A stretch of 64,000 nt of DNA from Volvox africanus (lineage: Eukaryota; Chlorophyta; Chlorophyceae; Chlamydomonadales; Volvocaceae). Of this stretch, positions 36,201 to 44,205 are shown piece after piece. The notes under the pieces were generated by a model that saw only the letters and a program-made list of their open reading frames with translations, made no database searches and was not told the DNA's origin. The translations under genes were made by a program, and so were the position numbers. The first letter of the stretch is position 1; the number at the start of each line of letters is the position of its first letter. The stretch lies in the NCBI GenBank assembly GCA_030268105.1, contig BSDZ01000028.1:1-64000 (forward strand), given 5' to 3'.

Positions 36201-39200
36201 AATAGGCTTTACACAGGGGTTACCAGCCATAAAATAAAGACACAAATAAAAGAGAAATATTTCTGTATAATAGGTCACATAGAAAACCCCGCTCACCAGT
36301 GTTCCAGCCAACCTTAAGAAGTGTGTCTGTTCCTGAACAGTTGCCCTGCATGCGGTTTGCATGTGAACCGAGCGAGCGAACGAGGTGGTACGTCAAATGC
36401 ATGGAGCGCGGCAAACGTCAGTACTTGAGGCCTCGAGCAGGGTGCCCTGCTGCATGGAGATAAAGCGATGCTCAACAGATAGATAGACTGAGCATCTGCA
36501 TACGTACGAGACTTTGGGCTTTAAGGCCTTATGACCTGATGAAGGATACGATGCATGCAATAACTACTCCATCCATAGCTACTCCATATGCATCGCACCA
36601 TAATCGGTATACGTAATGTTGATGTGGATTGCATTGATCGATACAACCGTATCAAATAAAGAAACCTGCCTCGAGATAGAACGTATGTATGTAAGTATTT
36701 TAGGTGTTACACTGTGGGCGACTTGGATCACGCACTTTTCGGATGATGACACACACATACACACACACATACACATACATACACACACACATATATATAC
36801 GGGCAACTCATAAGCCCTGTGTGTGGCCCACTTCCAAAGCAAGCAAAATCCCACCTCCTGAATTCTGTCTTGAGAGAGAATCCCAATAGTGAAGCAGTAT
36901 TCGGTCGTGTTGCTGGGCCTCAGCCGAGGTTGCGGTGCGGCGTATGAAGTGAAGGACGTGAATGGCAGGATGCCCTTTTTCGTGTTGCACCTGGGTATGG
37001 GTATGGCATTATCCTTAATAAGGGGATAGACCAGCAGAAGTAAGGAACACGATATAGATGAAACGAACCGAGATGCGTATGTGGTGCATGATATGCATGA
37101 AGTGCTCGCAGGGACTCATGGGTACACTTCATGCACATAATGTACTGCTTGTACAATTCTAATTTATCGACGAATTTAGCAAACAACTTTATAAAAAGAC
37201 CTCAACCCCTCTTGACTAATTGCTTTGAATGATTCCATTTGCTCATTTTGATCATTCGCTCGCAGCGGATTGATGAGGAGGCTAGGAACACAAGTGAGCC
37301 GACGCTTCATTCTCCATCCATGCCGTACAAGTAATGCATATTCCATATACATGGGCCCTATTAATGGAATCCTGGTATGAACTCACGTGCAATTCATGTA
37401 ATCAGGTTCCGGGTTACAGGGGATAGATTTGCTGACCATGCTGTTCAAACAGAATATATTGCTGCTTGTTGACGTTGCATTTACAGTGTAACCTTGGAGC
37501 CATGAACGACAACCGTTTTGACCATTCGTTACAAGGTCGAGCAGAAACAGCGTCGCTGTGTTAGTGGCGCTAAGAAGGTCTTGGTTGAGAGTGATGTTTT
37601 CATGGTCGTAAGCCAATTCCCTGGAGTATACATATCTCGTAGCTGTGCATTGAGCATATGGTGATACGGCGGCTCCCTGCCAGTGGTCGTTTAGAACGGT
37701 AAGTGTTTTCGCAAAGAGATTGTTTAGGGCTGCTTGCAGCTGGATGCAATAGTTCACAGTGAAGTTGTACTGCTGAAATACTTCTGTTTTGTTGAATATC
37801 TCGACAGAGAATGAAAGGATGGTGGGGCAGATTCTGGTTGGCACTGGCGAGCTCGGGGCCCAGGGTTGGGGTGGGGACTGAGGTAGGGGTGAGGGTGGCG
37901 GTGGCGGCGGCGGTGGCGGTGGCGATGGCGGTGGAGACGGTGGAGATGGTGAGGGTGGCAGTGGATGTGGGGACGGAGGTAGGGGTGAGGGTGGCGGTGG
38001 CGGTGGCGGTGGCGGTGGCGGTGGCGGTGGCGGTGGAGACGGTGGAGGTGGTGAGGGTGGCAGTGGATGTGGGGACGGAGGTAGGGGTGAGGGTGGCGGT
38101 GGCGGTGGCGGTGGCGGTGGAGGTGGCGGTGGGGACGGGGGTGGTGGCGGAGGTGGCGGGCAGAACCCAGTGGTATTTGATACAGGGCAGCAGTTGCACG
38201 GGGTGTCAAAGAAGGTCACGGTGCAGGCGCCAGTGCAGACGCCAGCTGGTTGCACGCACAGCTGCTCCAGTGTGATGCAGCCCTTCCCTCTGCCTTTGCT
38301 GGGTTTTAGGGTTAAGCACAGCTCCGCACCATTGGCCGTCTCCGGGCTCAGATCCAGCTGGGTGATTTTGAGAATGGCGCTACCGGGGGGCCCGTCCAAT
38401 GACCTTTCGAACGACGGCGTAACTTTCAGTGCTTTGCCATTGAGACTACCGTTCACGGAGACCCCAGGAATCAGGCATGCGGCATCCACGTTGAACTGCA
38501 TGGAACATACCCATGGGATTGGGAAGGGAATGGGTCGAAACTAGCTGCAATGGAATGATACATGAATCGTGATGAGGTTGTCAGCAGGTCTATCTGGAGC
38601 ACTATCTGGACAAAGATACATATAATGATGTGTGATAACATACATAACATGGAATTATGTATCGAACCCTAAAACCTTATATATTACATGTAGTAGTTGA
38701 GAGCCGCAAAGGCCTCTCGAAATGCTGATTACGGTGCTTCTACACCTCTATATTGTGCTGGTGTGTTGGCCGTACGTGTACGACCAATACAATACAATAC
38801 ATATCATATATGTTTTGACCTCTCAGTGGTCGTGAGCTTCGTATCGCCACCAAGTTTATTTGGCAATATTCATCACCCGATTTAAAAACCCCGAACATCG
38901 AAGTAAACGAGCCATCTGACGGGCTGCAGCGAGTGCGGAATGGTATGAAGTCTTTCTTCAAACTTTTTTCAAACTTTATCTGTGACGGTTGGCAGCGAGC
39001 TGTCACGGCCGTCCCATGGGGTCAGCAGTCAGCCTACTTTTCTACTGGCAAGCGTAGGTACGAGCTTCACAGTCAATCATTACAGACAAGGCCGACACGC
39101 ACGGACCTGGCGGGGCCTGGCCCGGCCGCCAGAGCTATCGCTCGAACTAGCGAGGATACGTGAATGCTTGATGGTTATGAAAATATTATTTATGGTCTAA

Positions 39201-39411
39201 TATTTATTTACTTATAGCATGTTTTCAGGAAATTGCGTACCTCGATTTTGTGGAGGTCGGTATCGCAGCAAGAGCCAACGCACTTTTCTTCATCGACTTT
39301 GATAGTGAAGCAATAAGTGTTGACAGGCTTTTGCTGCACGGTCGGTTTAAAAGAGTACAAAGTTCCGTCTGTTTCGCAGCCGCTGTAGGGGAAGTCAAAA
39401 AACTTCCCCGT
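27197..39411 (-). CDS. Pherophorin, Pro-rich extracellular matrix glycoprotein (exons joined)
   Basis: Pherophorins are secreted glycoproteins of the volvocine extracellular matrix: two globular pherophorin domains flank a hydroxyproline-rich rod. Exons I support (minus strand): 39411-39241, 38495-37387, about 35920-35804, 35402-35291 and 27263-27197. The first two join in phase 0, as do the last three (phases 1 and 2). Domain 1 has the Cys pattern CFTI...CVGSCCDTDLHKIE. The rod is PPPPSPPP-type. Domain 2 ends TNINW...ICVEV...LCYGG...DCCPVY and stop TAA. The acceptor of the 35.9 kb exon is unresolved: the best one (35921) gives a phase mismatch, so a small exon may be missing. Signal peptide and start codon were not found; an upstream exon may end at 39749. 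The last intron holds a 7.3 kb LINE. Confidence 0.85.
27505..27600 (-). repeat. Short dispersed structured repeat, copy 3 (minus)
   Basis: Read on the minus strand it aligns with 38690-38795: GTTGAG..., CCTCTCGAGATG, a hairpin around GTGCTTTTGGCAC, TATATTGTG, and CCGTACATTGTACGACC. It lies in the large pherophorin intron. Confidence 0.55.
27750..27868. repeat. AT-rich simple repeat (TATA/TAATA) at LINE insertion point
   Basis: Degenerate TATA and AATAT units ending in ATACATACATAG, directly before the LINE 5' end. Confidence 0.85.
28303..29877 (+). CDS. LINE ORF1 protein (524 aa)
   Basis: Intact counterpart of the ORF at 6637: a balanced N-terminal region, a Pro/Ala-rich middle and a basic C-terminus with many Lys/Arg. 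It is nine residues shorter owing to two small in-frame deletions (near residue 125, and in the Ala-rich run near 375). The expected role is RNA binding and ribonucleoprotein assembly; I cannot identify a named domain. The stop codon overlaps the ORF2 ATG by one base. Confidence 0.87.
   Translation: MAEINRARTTARAPNSNGQVRAPANRGPPTRPPMAQRFINMEQIQRDLPAGTPVLLDQESVALDIHWPADSNPADIHAQLFGPLTDAIIAKVHEVMVANMPGLPCSLPKVGRHHQYNGNVVQELSILIPKGGRAWLVSFPAVTRGHLRLGQVHLLPNSPPITVEVHIKNFHKVQPAIWEISGVPSTLSLLAIPSFLAHAYSSERAPRRMTEFQDLKPPRMADTWRVKMAPGSHNLPHQSRFSLGRPGGSSNQGMLVASRLRAAVEEAPFLMPCKPPPRMELNRQRDLNRQRLPSHQPIPPTQTIARLSGPDPSSSRANTVPSFADVLRQHPLSPPRQLAPSSLAPLPPGAPQPTAPPPRPLPQEIVDAAATAAAKAAEAACKPRTLTTSTNVVTGQPGPPAEAQPAGRSQPRTQAPQHPSNRHAPTNTQQNKIRKRRLTHLSEEERAQRHMAQTERARQARKAKLALRRTQREPTISGGISKETPRPRRTSTWHSRQTNNPYPPQDMDCDGKESSPHTREPQAE
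29877..34529 (+). CDS. LINE ORF2: endonuclease-reverse transcriptase (1550 aa)
   Basis: The enzyme that nicks the target and primes reverse transcription from it. AP-type endonuclease domain at about residues 18-290: HNMRG near 23, QETHH, GDFNF near 188, SDHR near 276. Reverse transcriptase at about 500-800: GIPTDLY, FLDFAKAYDTVD, GVRQGCPLAPLLY, and FADD near 759 in place of the more usual YADD. A C-terminal Cys/His knuckle (CGCGSYG...C...HHFWEC) lies near residue 1321, as in L1-clade proteins. No RNase H domain was noticed. The start is the ATG in TAATG; the frame stays open upstream to 29442 within ORF1, but domain position and the overlap in both copies support 29877. Confidence 0.92.
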   Translation: MLRGSRRNQRQGAISGHPLRIATHNMRGLLASHGSRLQAAVRQWAEQRLDVVCLQETHHTTIQHQCLFERDLRHATTQIHTQNWKVAAYSWSSSTHTAGVLILIRQGLASALAPKLATPQPMGIKGRFTDCILHWRGHRLHICNIYLPPGTTSAAVETRRQLFENALAATTTQAMEDNRDTTLIWAGDFNFVENPTLWDSSAGRDGRQADRPITELRQRAGPQMVDTHRYLHPRRRDFTHLYHAPSPGGSRLDRIYINEAMLPYICHTAISFHTASDHRLATLHLLPRKNEVKGQGIKRIHMAFTDHEDLATSMAEWIRNQCQEAPSAEENPGNLIAWWPGFKRRLTILAHQLNKVVQQRRQQPDAHTQEAYLGVQQAQQALDARPRSPHLLQQLVDAQARLARVHIEDNARAAKKTRVHWLHAGERPGPALTTFLQTQIQDQQTAPVALQAHSGQLVTNPAQLPQVVVDFWAGVCRAPDFTTPEDRQSVLTQLAAANIRLPEEADEVVGSPTIAVSELGFALKKSQPGKAPGWDGIPTDLYRKFWPEIGHTMAALFTAIGKTGQVPTGFLDGIIKVLYKKGDPKQPGNYRPITLLCSDYRLLAKVLVNRLGPALGRIISPEQSAFLPKRLIGASVLFLRHLPHLLRKLNHQGLLAFLDFAKAYDTVDRNFLMGAMEAMGAGPQLCSWTRILLSNTRARAMMKGFKSRLVKMEAGVRQGCPLAPLLYLFVAQALFSWLKSQEIGLRLLPSDEDRATACQFADDAEVALEGEEYVPAFLKAMDTFAQASGQRLNLDKMELLPIGAVDDHRQGSTINGLKVVTTATALNLPMDNQVQPSQPDWPEMLALAYTRMQRLAHYPLSAFGRAAAVSSYCLQTVTWHMEHGGPPPDTTLTYIERLAARLVDRQQGPEDQGQHFTGVPSRLLVGHPSTGGFGLLPLRQHIRARQAMWAVRFIRGALMARSERERVTLLDTAMNTVAEEEEEPVTSGNVRTLHPWIRTLATYLEITHPAFKPWALSTAQATGPWLGGETLPEEISRIVGALGHLPPLEDVSNPPLAPRDWCWAAALWGNPLLPNNSDNGGSVNGNNHRPGLETRHPLMASCRKLLTVGDLVRVYDMLEHDQTSLPQHMTWLDWTQQFLDPSASPTQLRDKESTRMALSALCNDISPAWIAAAREVVNRLQPQQPDRVEDRMQQQMPAPPDRTTVMAMIVRRLGWRLPGDSGIVPLYNLTVSQATQLQGVSTAEERLELLSAFVQEAQGMPTDGPTPPCPVTDLQRFQATLDRLWTAVRWENKNKETLWRLVVDGIPMPGNTHLSRVPIKPCGCGSYGADTDQPCSPRLHHFWECPIAKAVREQIDRHLPLPTSATIEGGMTRQQLWLVQAPPGCEQAPWDVIALAALSSMEYGRHCLRAATREHRPQGPSTHGRRQQQQTHTAEQGPRQRAITDFFNRSGGFSQEEEEDANTHPILSTTQPAMDTPTQTAASPLDRARARTVADFWARLHSFAALGIPHYGWDQVGPQHPILAIVGTQMRCADPVDITDHGAARTEQGL
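35188..35284. repeat. AT-rich tail region after LINE
   Basis: ATAATATAATG followed by TATACATA-type simple sequence between the LINE 3' end and a pherophorin exon. Confidence 0.7.
35291..35402 (-). CDS. Pherophorin exon (end of domain 2)
   Basis: Acceptor CGCATAG before CAACGAATATAAAC, donor CTG|GTGAGT. It encodes ATNINWSVAQANG...ICVEV...LCYGGGPGH, the hallmark of a pherophorin domain. Phase 1 in, phase 2 out, matching its neighbours. Confidence 0.85.
35804..35920 (-). CDS. Pherophorin exon, left boundary firm, right boundary uncertain
   Basis: Encodes AVKAINLYPKGGEAKAIQ, then PTWGG...SLR, ending CGCG|GTGGGT. This joins in frame to ATNINW of the next exon. The only nearby canonical acceptor (AG before ATTACAAG) gives the wrong phase for the exon ending at 37387, so the exon may start farther right or an additional small exon may exist. 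Confidence 0.65.
35921..37386 (-). other. Pherophorin intron, no further exon identified
   Basis: 1.4 kb with a CA/TACA microsatellite (about 36750-36800), a minute LINE fragment (36683-36723) and otherwise unremarkable sequence. A small missing exon could be here. Confidence 0.5.
36683..36723 (-). mobile_element. Extremely 5'-truncated LINE copy (21 bp of 3' end plus tail)
   Basis: Read on the minus strand: AGTCGCCCACAGTGTAACACC, identical to the LINE 3' terminus, followed by a tail of TACATACATAC type. Sequence plus correct tail make chance unlikely. Confidence 0.7.
37387..38495 (-). CDS. Pherophorin large exon: end of domain 1, Pro-rich rod, start of domain 2
   Basis: Acceptor CCATGCAG, then FNVDAACLIPGVSVNG..., which continues KIE of the upstream exon in phase 0. 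It closes domain 1 with LKITQLDL...ELCLTL...CNCCPV. About 110 residues of PPPPPSPPP-type rod follow, in which most prolines are expected to be hydroxylated and glycosylated, then the first 150 residues of domain 2 with several N-glycosylation sequons (NKT, NFT, NIT, NAT). The donor is TGCAC|GTGAGT, phase 2. Confidence 0.88.
37864..38160 (-). repeat. Coding tandem repeat in pherophorin rod
   Basis: Near-tandem blocks of about 95-104 bp beginning GAGGTAGGGGTGAGGGTGGC on the plus strand (near 37880, 37976 and 38080), made of GGTGGC hexamers. On the minus strand they encode SPLPPSPHPLPPSP followed by polyproline runs. Confidence 0.8.
38690..38795 (+). repeat. Short dispersed structured repeat, copy 2
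   Basis: About 105 bp related to 25456-25562, in the intron between the first two supported pherophorin exons. It ends in a CAATA microsatellite. Confidence 0.6.
39241..39411 (-). CDS. Pherophorin exon (start of domain 1)
   Basis: Encodes TGKFFDFPYSGC...TYCFTIKVDEEKCVGSCCDTDLHKIE and ends GAG|GTACGC in phase 0. The Cys-rich pattern is that of a pherophorin domain N-terminal half. The open frame runs to 39546; I used the CAG acceptor at 39412, which would follow an upstream exon in phase 0. AAG before CCGCAG is an alternative. Confidence 0.75.
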
Positions 39412-39748
39412 CTGCGGCTTGCCCAGGAAGGATCCATCGTATCCGTCATATTCCCCTTCTTGCGCAATGACACCGCTGACAGCCCTGCGGAAGGTGCCGA
39501 AACGTGAAGAGTGGAATACGACAAGCGTCCAGTGGACTATAGCCATCCCCGGACAAAAGCAGCAAATGATTATTGCATTGTCTACTTGGTTCTACAATGA
39601 GAAGCGAAAACATCTGGAGAACCAGAACGAGCGAGCATTAGTTGTCGAACCACAACTATATCGCTATCAAACGCTTCGGAGAACACACCTAATTTTATTT
39701 GTAGTATCACTGCTAAGACTTTGAGAATGAAATGTACGACTGACTTAC

Positions 39749-39900
39749 CATAATGCCATAAGCACAGTAGTCGCTGCGACGCAGTAAGACATTTTCCTGA
39801 TGCTGGCCATTGGGCCAAGAAATGTATCTATTTTCCTGACAGTATTTGTTTTTGTTGTCAGGTTGTATGCATTTATATAATTCTACCTCTAGGAGGGCCA
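39749..39900 (-). CDS. Possible upstream exon of the pherophorin gene
   Basis: The open frame ends CAYGIM|GTAAGT, a strong donor in phase 0 that fits the next exon. It is Cys- and Asn-containing (CIQPDNKNKYCQENRYISWP) but not recognisable as a pherophorin domain, and its start is not defined. It could instead be a chance frame. Confidence 0.4.
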
Positions 39901-41650
39901 TATCAGGGCCTTATGAGGTTCGACGTCGTGGCCTTAGCCGCCAGCCTTAGCCGACTTTCTACCCATTGCTGGATGCTGATATGTTGCAGTTTTCCCTTTC
40001 TAGGATCTTTGGCGACGCATCAATGCAGCATGATTCTTCAAACATGTGTAAAAACATGTGAAACATGTCATTGCTTCGGTGGGCGATCCGTAATTTTGCC
40101 GCACTCAAGAAAGTAAGGCTTGAACCAGCCTCTGGAAGAGCCCGACTCCTTTGATCGATGCGGTCGCGATAGGCGCGTAATTTCAAAAACGTCATTACCG
40201 AAAACAGACGCAAGCCAATAACTTGAAGCTAGGTTTATAGTTTATTAAGTGCTTCTAAAACTATATAAACCTGCATCTACGCTTAATAACCTACCTACCG
40301 CCGCCCATCCCGCTCAGAACCCTGACTCGCATTGCCGTCTTCCCGCCCATTCCCTCTGCAGTACTTTGCATCAGGCTTCTGCATTCCATATGTATGACAC
40401 GCACATCACCGCGAAACAAGAGAGTGGGCCAAACGTTTGCCAGGATCTCGTGACTTCAGTTCCCCCATCGCAGGTCGCATTCAGGATGTGCCGGCTGAAG
40501 GGTTCAAAGGGCCTCAAACGTCCGGTCCTGACGTTTTCGGCGGAGGATGTTATGTTCCCGCTCATCAGGATTCAACCAACATTCAAGAGCACCTTCCTTG
40601 AAAATCATTTCACTCTTTCTTGCATTATTTCAGCTTTTTGTTACTAACCTTATTGTTGCTACATTTAGCATATGTCCGTACCTAGGGCCGTATGTTTTTA
40701 ACATGAAGGTTTTGTCAATTGATAAAGACGTATAGCCATGTAACTCCCTGTATATATATGTATACTTATGACCAGCTCAGCTTAACCATACAATGATGTC
40801 GTCCGATTCCGTCCTATACCGACTCGGTCAAAGCAGACTTAGTTATGTTCCGGGATACATCTATCTCCACTGACACCGTAGGGCACCCAAGACCCAGACT
40901 TCCGAATGGATGCGTAAGAACTCTAGGTTGCACTTTTTTTATCATCGGTGAGAAGCGATTCATAATGGCCATAGATATATTTCATCCACTTACACGTCGA
41001 ACGGTGTGATTCGTTATTGGAGTATCGGGACAGATCGCTTCGTACCTATTTAAGCTCATCGAACCATGTCATAACCCTGGGGGCTATACTAGCCTACCCA
41101 GAGGTATGTCATGAAGTGCCCCTGACGCGTCCGGGGACTATCCTAGATCATACATTCGTTTTCCCCACTAAATGAACATCTTTTTGCAGGGCATTGTCTC
41201 CCGTACACAACGGGCTCGTTCGCTATCGCCGGCCCGCCAGCCGCAAGTATCGACAGCTTCATACCAGGTTTCTTATCGACAATTTCATACCAGGCAATCG
41301 GGCGGTAAATTATTGAATTATCCATATAAGCTTTGGAAATTTCTTACTAATTACGATGGCACAAGACGTCACAGAACAGGTATCATCGGACACATCTTTT
41401 GCTTGGTTATGTTTTTGACTATGTACTGCACGTTGATGCTCTTCTAATTAGAAACACATGTATGGATATTATAGGACCTTTTAATAACAAGAGGAAAGCT
41501 GGGACGTCTTTAGTTGAACTCCTCGTTTGGACTCCCATGTGCTTAATTGCTTTTTAAGGGGTCACTCCTGTGGCCTGTATTCCTTAATTATGTTTAGCTG
41601 TCGAATGAGGCAGCTGATACAAGCATTGATACGACATTGAAACATCGACA
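39901..41650. other. No supported gene
   Basis: Mixed AT-rich sequence. The pherophorin promoter, signal-peptide exon and 5' UTR should lie here or in the preceding few hundred bases, but I could not identify them. Confidence 0.45.
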
Positions 41651-41723
41651 CTTCCCGCGCCTTGCAGTGTTGGCGCCATTAATTTTGACGCCAATTAGTT
41701 TTGGCGCCATTAATTTTCGCGCC
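41651..41723. promoter_or_regulatory. Cluster of E2F-like sites
   Basis: Within 73 bp: TTCCCGCGCC, TTGGCGCC, TTTTGACGCC, TTTTGGCGCC and TTTTCGCGCC. Two match the E2F consensus TTTSSCGC exactly and the others are one-base variants. The core is a 31-bp repeat (TTGGCGCCATTAATTTT...). Function is inferred from the motif only. Confidence 0.4.
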
Positions 41724-43790
41724 ATGCCCGGCAATGGTCGCAAATCTGAACATGGCATTGAATAATGTATAATGTTCTCACCTGAAAGTATTAAAGCAAG
41801 CTATGATGTGTAGCAATTATAGTGAACATGCATGTACTCAGCTCGAGAGGTAGTCGAACGAAAACTTGCGATGCATCTTGATCGATGCACGGGCATTTCG
41901 ATTACCTTCAGCTTTATGCAATGGAGACATCGCAAGGCAATCAAAAAGCCATCGCAAGAGGATTTTTTTTCGGAAGCGAAAGATCAAAGGACAAAGCCCG
42001 GTACACAAGAGACGCATTACCTCGGGACCTCGCTGGATTAACGCCCGCCGGGTACAAACTCAACGGCCGAGAAAGCAGGAAGGAAGGTATACGTATGCAT
42101 GTCTAATCTTAGCTTTCTCATGGGCTTATTCGGAGAAAGTCTCCGATATATCACGAGTTGCATAGTGAGCGATTAACCAATCACTTTCACCAGATTTAAG
42201 AGCCCTCAGCCGGCCCCGAAAGAAACGCCGGTGCGAGAACAAAACCTAAGCATACGGTCGACTTCTAATTATGGTTTACTTTGCTGTACGATTTGTACTG
42301 AAAAGCCAGGGTTATGGGACCAAATGATCAGGTGTATCACGTTACTTGCCGGGCAAGACACCATACGTTTTTCCGTGAACTATGAGGCTTTACGGCATCC
42401 ATCCGGATGATATGTATAAACAGAGTATCCCGATTAAGCTGAAGCGTGCCTAGGAATGTGTCAGAGGTTTACTATACATGCATGCTCCAAACAATGACGG
42501 GAAAAAAACGAGGCCTTGCCCGATTTATTTATAGTATTCGTTTATTCAAATGACCCATTTGGCGTGGATAGAATAAGACGTACCTGACTTAACCTGTCAC
42601 GCATGGACTTCTTCTCACCCCTTTCAGTCAGGATGGACGTCCCTTTCGCTTTCAATTTGGATTAGTCTAATTTCCCTCCTCTCTAGTTTGGACCAAATGA
42701 GTTTGTAAATTGTTATGATTACCATGATGATCATTCTCATTATTTTCATCTTCACCATCATCCAAACTGTTCTGTTATAGGTTCTGACAGGTTCCTTCTT
42801 AAATTAATATGAATGAATATGTAGTCCTTCCGTAGCTGGCTTGAGGCGAATGCGCGCAATCGAGCTGTCAGATACACACTCTCCATCTGCGAGAGGGTGC
42901 ACGCGTGCGATGCACCCTTTGCGATGCACCTCCCTCCTGGACCTCCCAACGCCGCCCAATATCGCTAGGATGACCCCTACATACCCGCAATCACCTCCAC
43001 GACCCCCTCGCTGCCACCCTCCTGTGTCAACAGCACTCCAGGCATCACGATGGATATGAAAGTTAAGCTCGACAGATCGGGAAAGACGAAAGGCCTGCGT
43101 GCGGGTCCGACTGCCACAGCAACCGTTTTCGCCCCGTCCTCCAGGACAAACTCCCCCAGCATCCTGCATTTCCCCGAACATCGACCAGGCTGCTCCACCT
43201 CACGAGCACCTGCAGGCTCTTTAAGCTCTTCCCTCACCAGGGACGACTGCCAAGCCCACAACAACCATGATCCGCACAGTGACAGAGGACGCACTCTTGA
43301 GTCATTTTGAGTGGACGTTTAAGTCTAGGCAGGGGTCCTGGTCAAGCTGACAGAGGCAGATCTGTTCTAATACTGAGTCAACTCAACTGAGTCTGAGTCA
43401 ACTGTCTGAGTCATTCAAAGTGACATCTGAGTGAGCCATCTCAGCTGATGAGTGGGCAGTCCCCTCAGGAGGGTCTCGCCTCAAATGGCCCTGTTGCCTC
43501 TTCCGTTGATTCAGCAGCATCCATCCAGCAGCAGATCCGAAGCTGGGGCATACTTGGGGCCTCTGCCGTCGGTCACCCCTTCCCCCCCCACCCGGTTTCG
43601 GAGTGTTCTCCTGGAAGAAAGGAAAGCAGCACGTAGCGTATGTATCCATCAGGTCTAACAAACACCATCCGGCCCCGCGATTATAGGTAGTCCACCACCA
43701 TACACAAGCGCACAAGCGAAACAAGGCGCCACCACAGCCCCGCCACTTTCTCGCTCCATAACAATTGCACGGCGATCCATAACAATTGCA
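41724..43790. other. Intergenic, no supported gene
   Basis: AT-rich to 42.8 kb, then GC-richer toward the AP endonuclease gene. A run of TGAGTCA-like units occurs at 43371-43440. Open frames near 42.9-43.3 kb are not convincing. Confidence 0.45.
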
Positions 43791-44205
43791 TTACAATCGG
43801 GGCCTTTTCCGCGGTAAGGTGCTCATCGTTTCGCGCCCAGAATCGCCAAAGGCCCCGCCGTGACGTGCGGTGGCTGTCCAGGCGTCCCAGCGCCCCTGAA
43901 CCCCCTCGCTACCGCCCTGCTGTTGCTGCTGCTGCTGCCACTGCTGCTGCTGGTGACCGCCCTGGAGCGAGCCGGCCGTCATCACAGGGGATCCCGGCCC
44001 CAACCCCGGTCCTGGTCCCGTCCCCGTTTCTTGCAGTGCCGCCATGCCGCATATTTGGTTGCGCCCCCGCGCCCACTGGAAGAATTCACAGCGGCCTTGG
44101 GGAGCTAGCCCGTCGGGTCGGGCGCAGCACCAGAACTGTCGGCCGTTGTTGTCACCCCTCTTCTTGACAGTGCGGATGACACAGGGCTCCCCGTGGCCCT
44201 TGCAC
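43791..44205 (-). CDS. APE2: APE2 last exon: GRF zinc finger
   Basis: Acceptor GCTCTCCAG, then TGCAAGGGCCACGGGGAG. It encodes the whole GRF finger (C-x-GH-x-EPC ... CARP ... C-x-FFQWA), which in APE2 binds single-stranded DNA, plus a Gly/Pro stretch and a Gln-rich tail. Confidence 0.9.

Noticed and set aside
37811..38275. Val/Ala-rich plus-strand frame
   Set aside because: Antisense shadow of the pherophorin Pro-rich rod.
42977..43294. Minus-strand frame with MLGEFVLEDGAKTVAVAVG, reminiscent of a translational GTPase C-terminal strand
   Set aside because: Only one short stretch looks similar, surrounding sequence does not continue the domain, and no matching exons were found.
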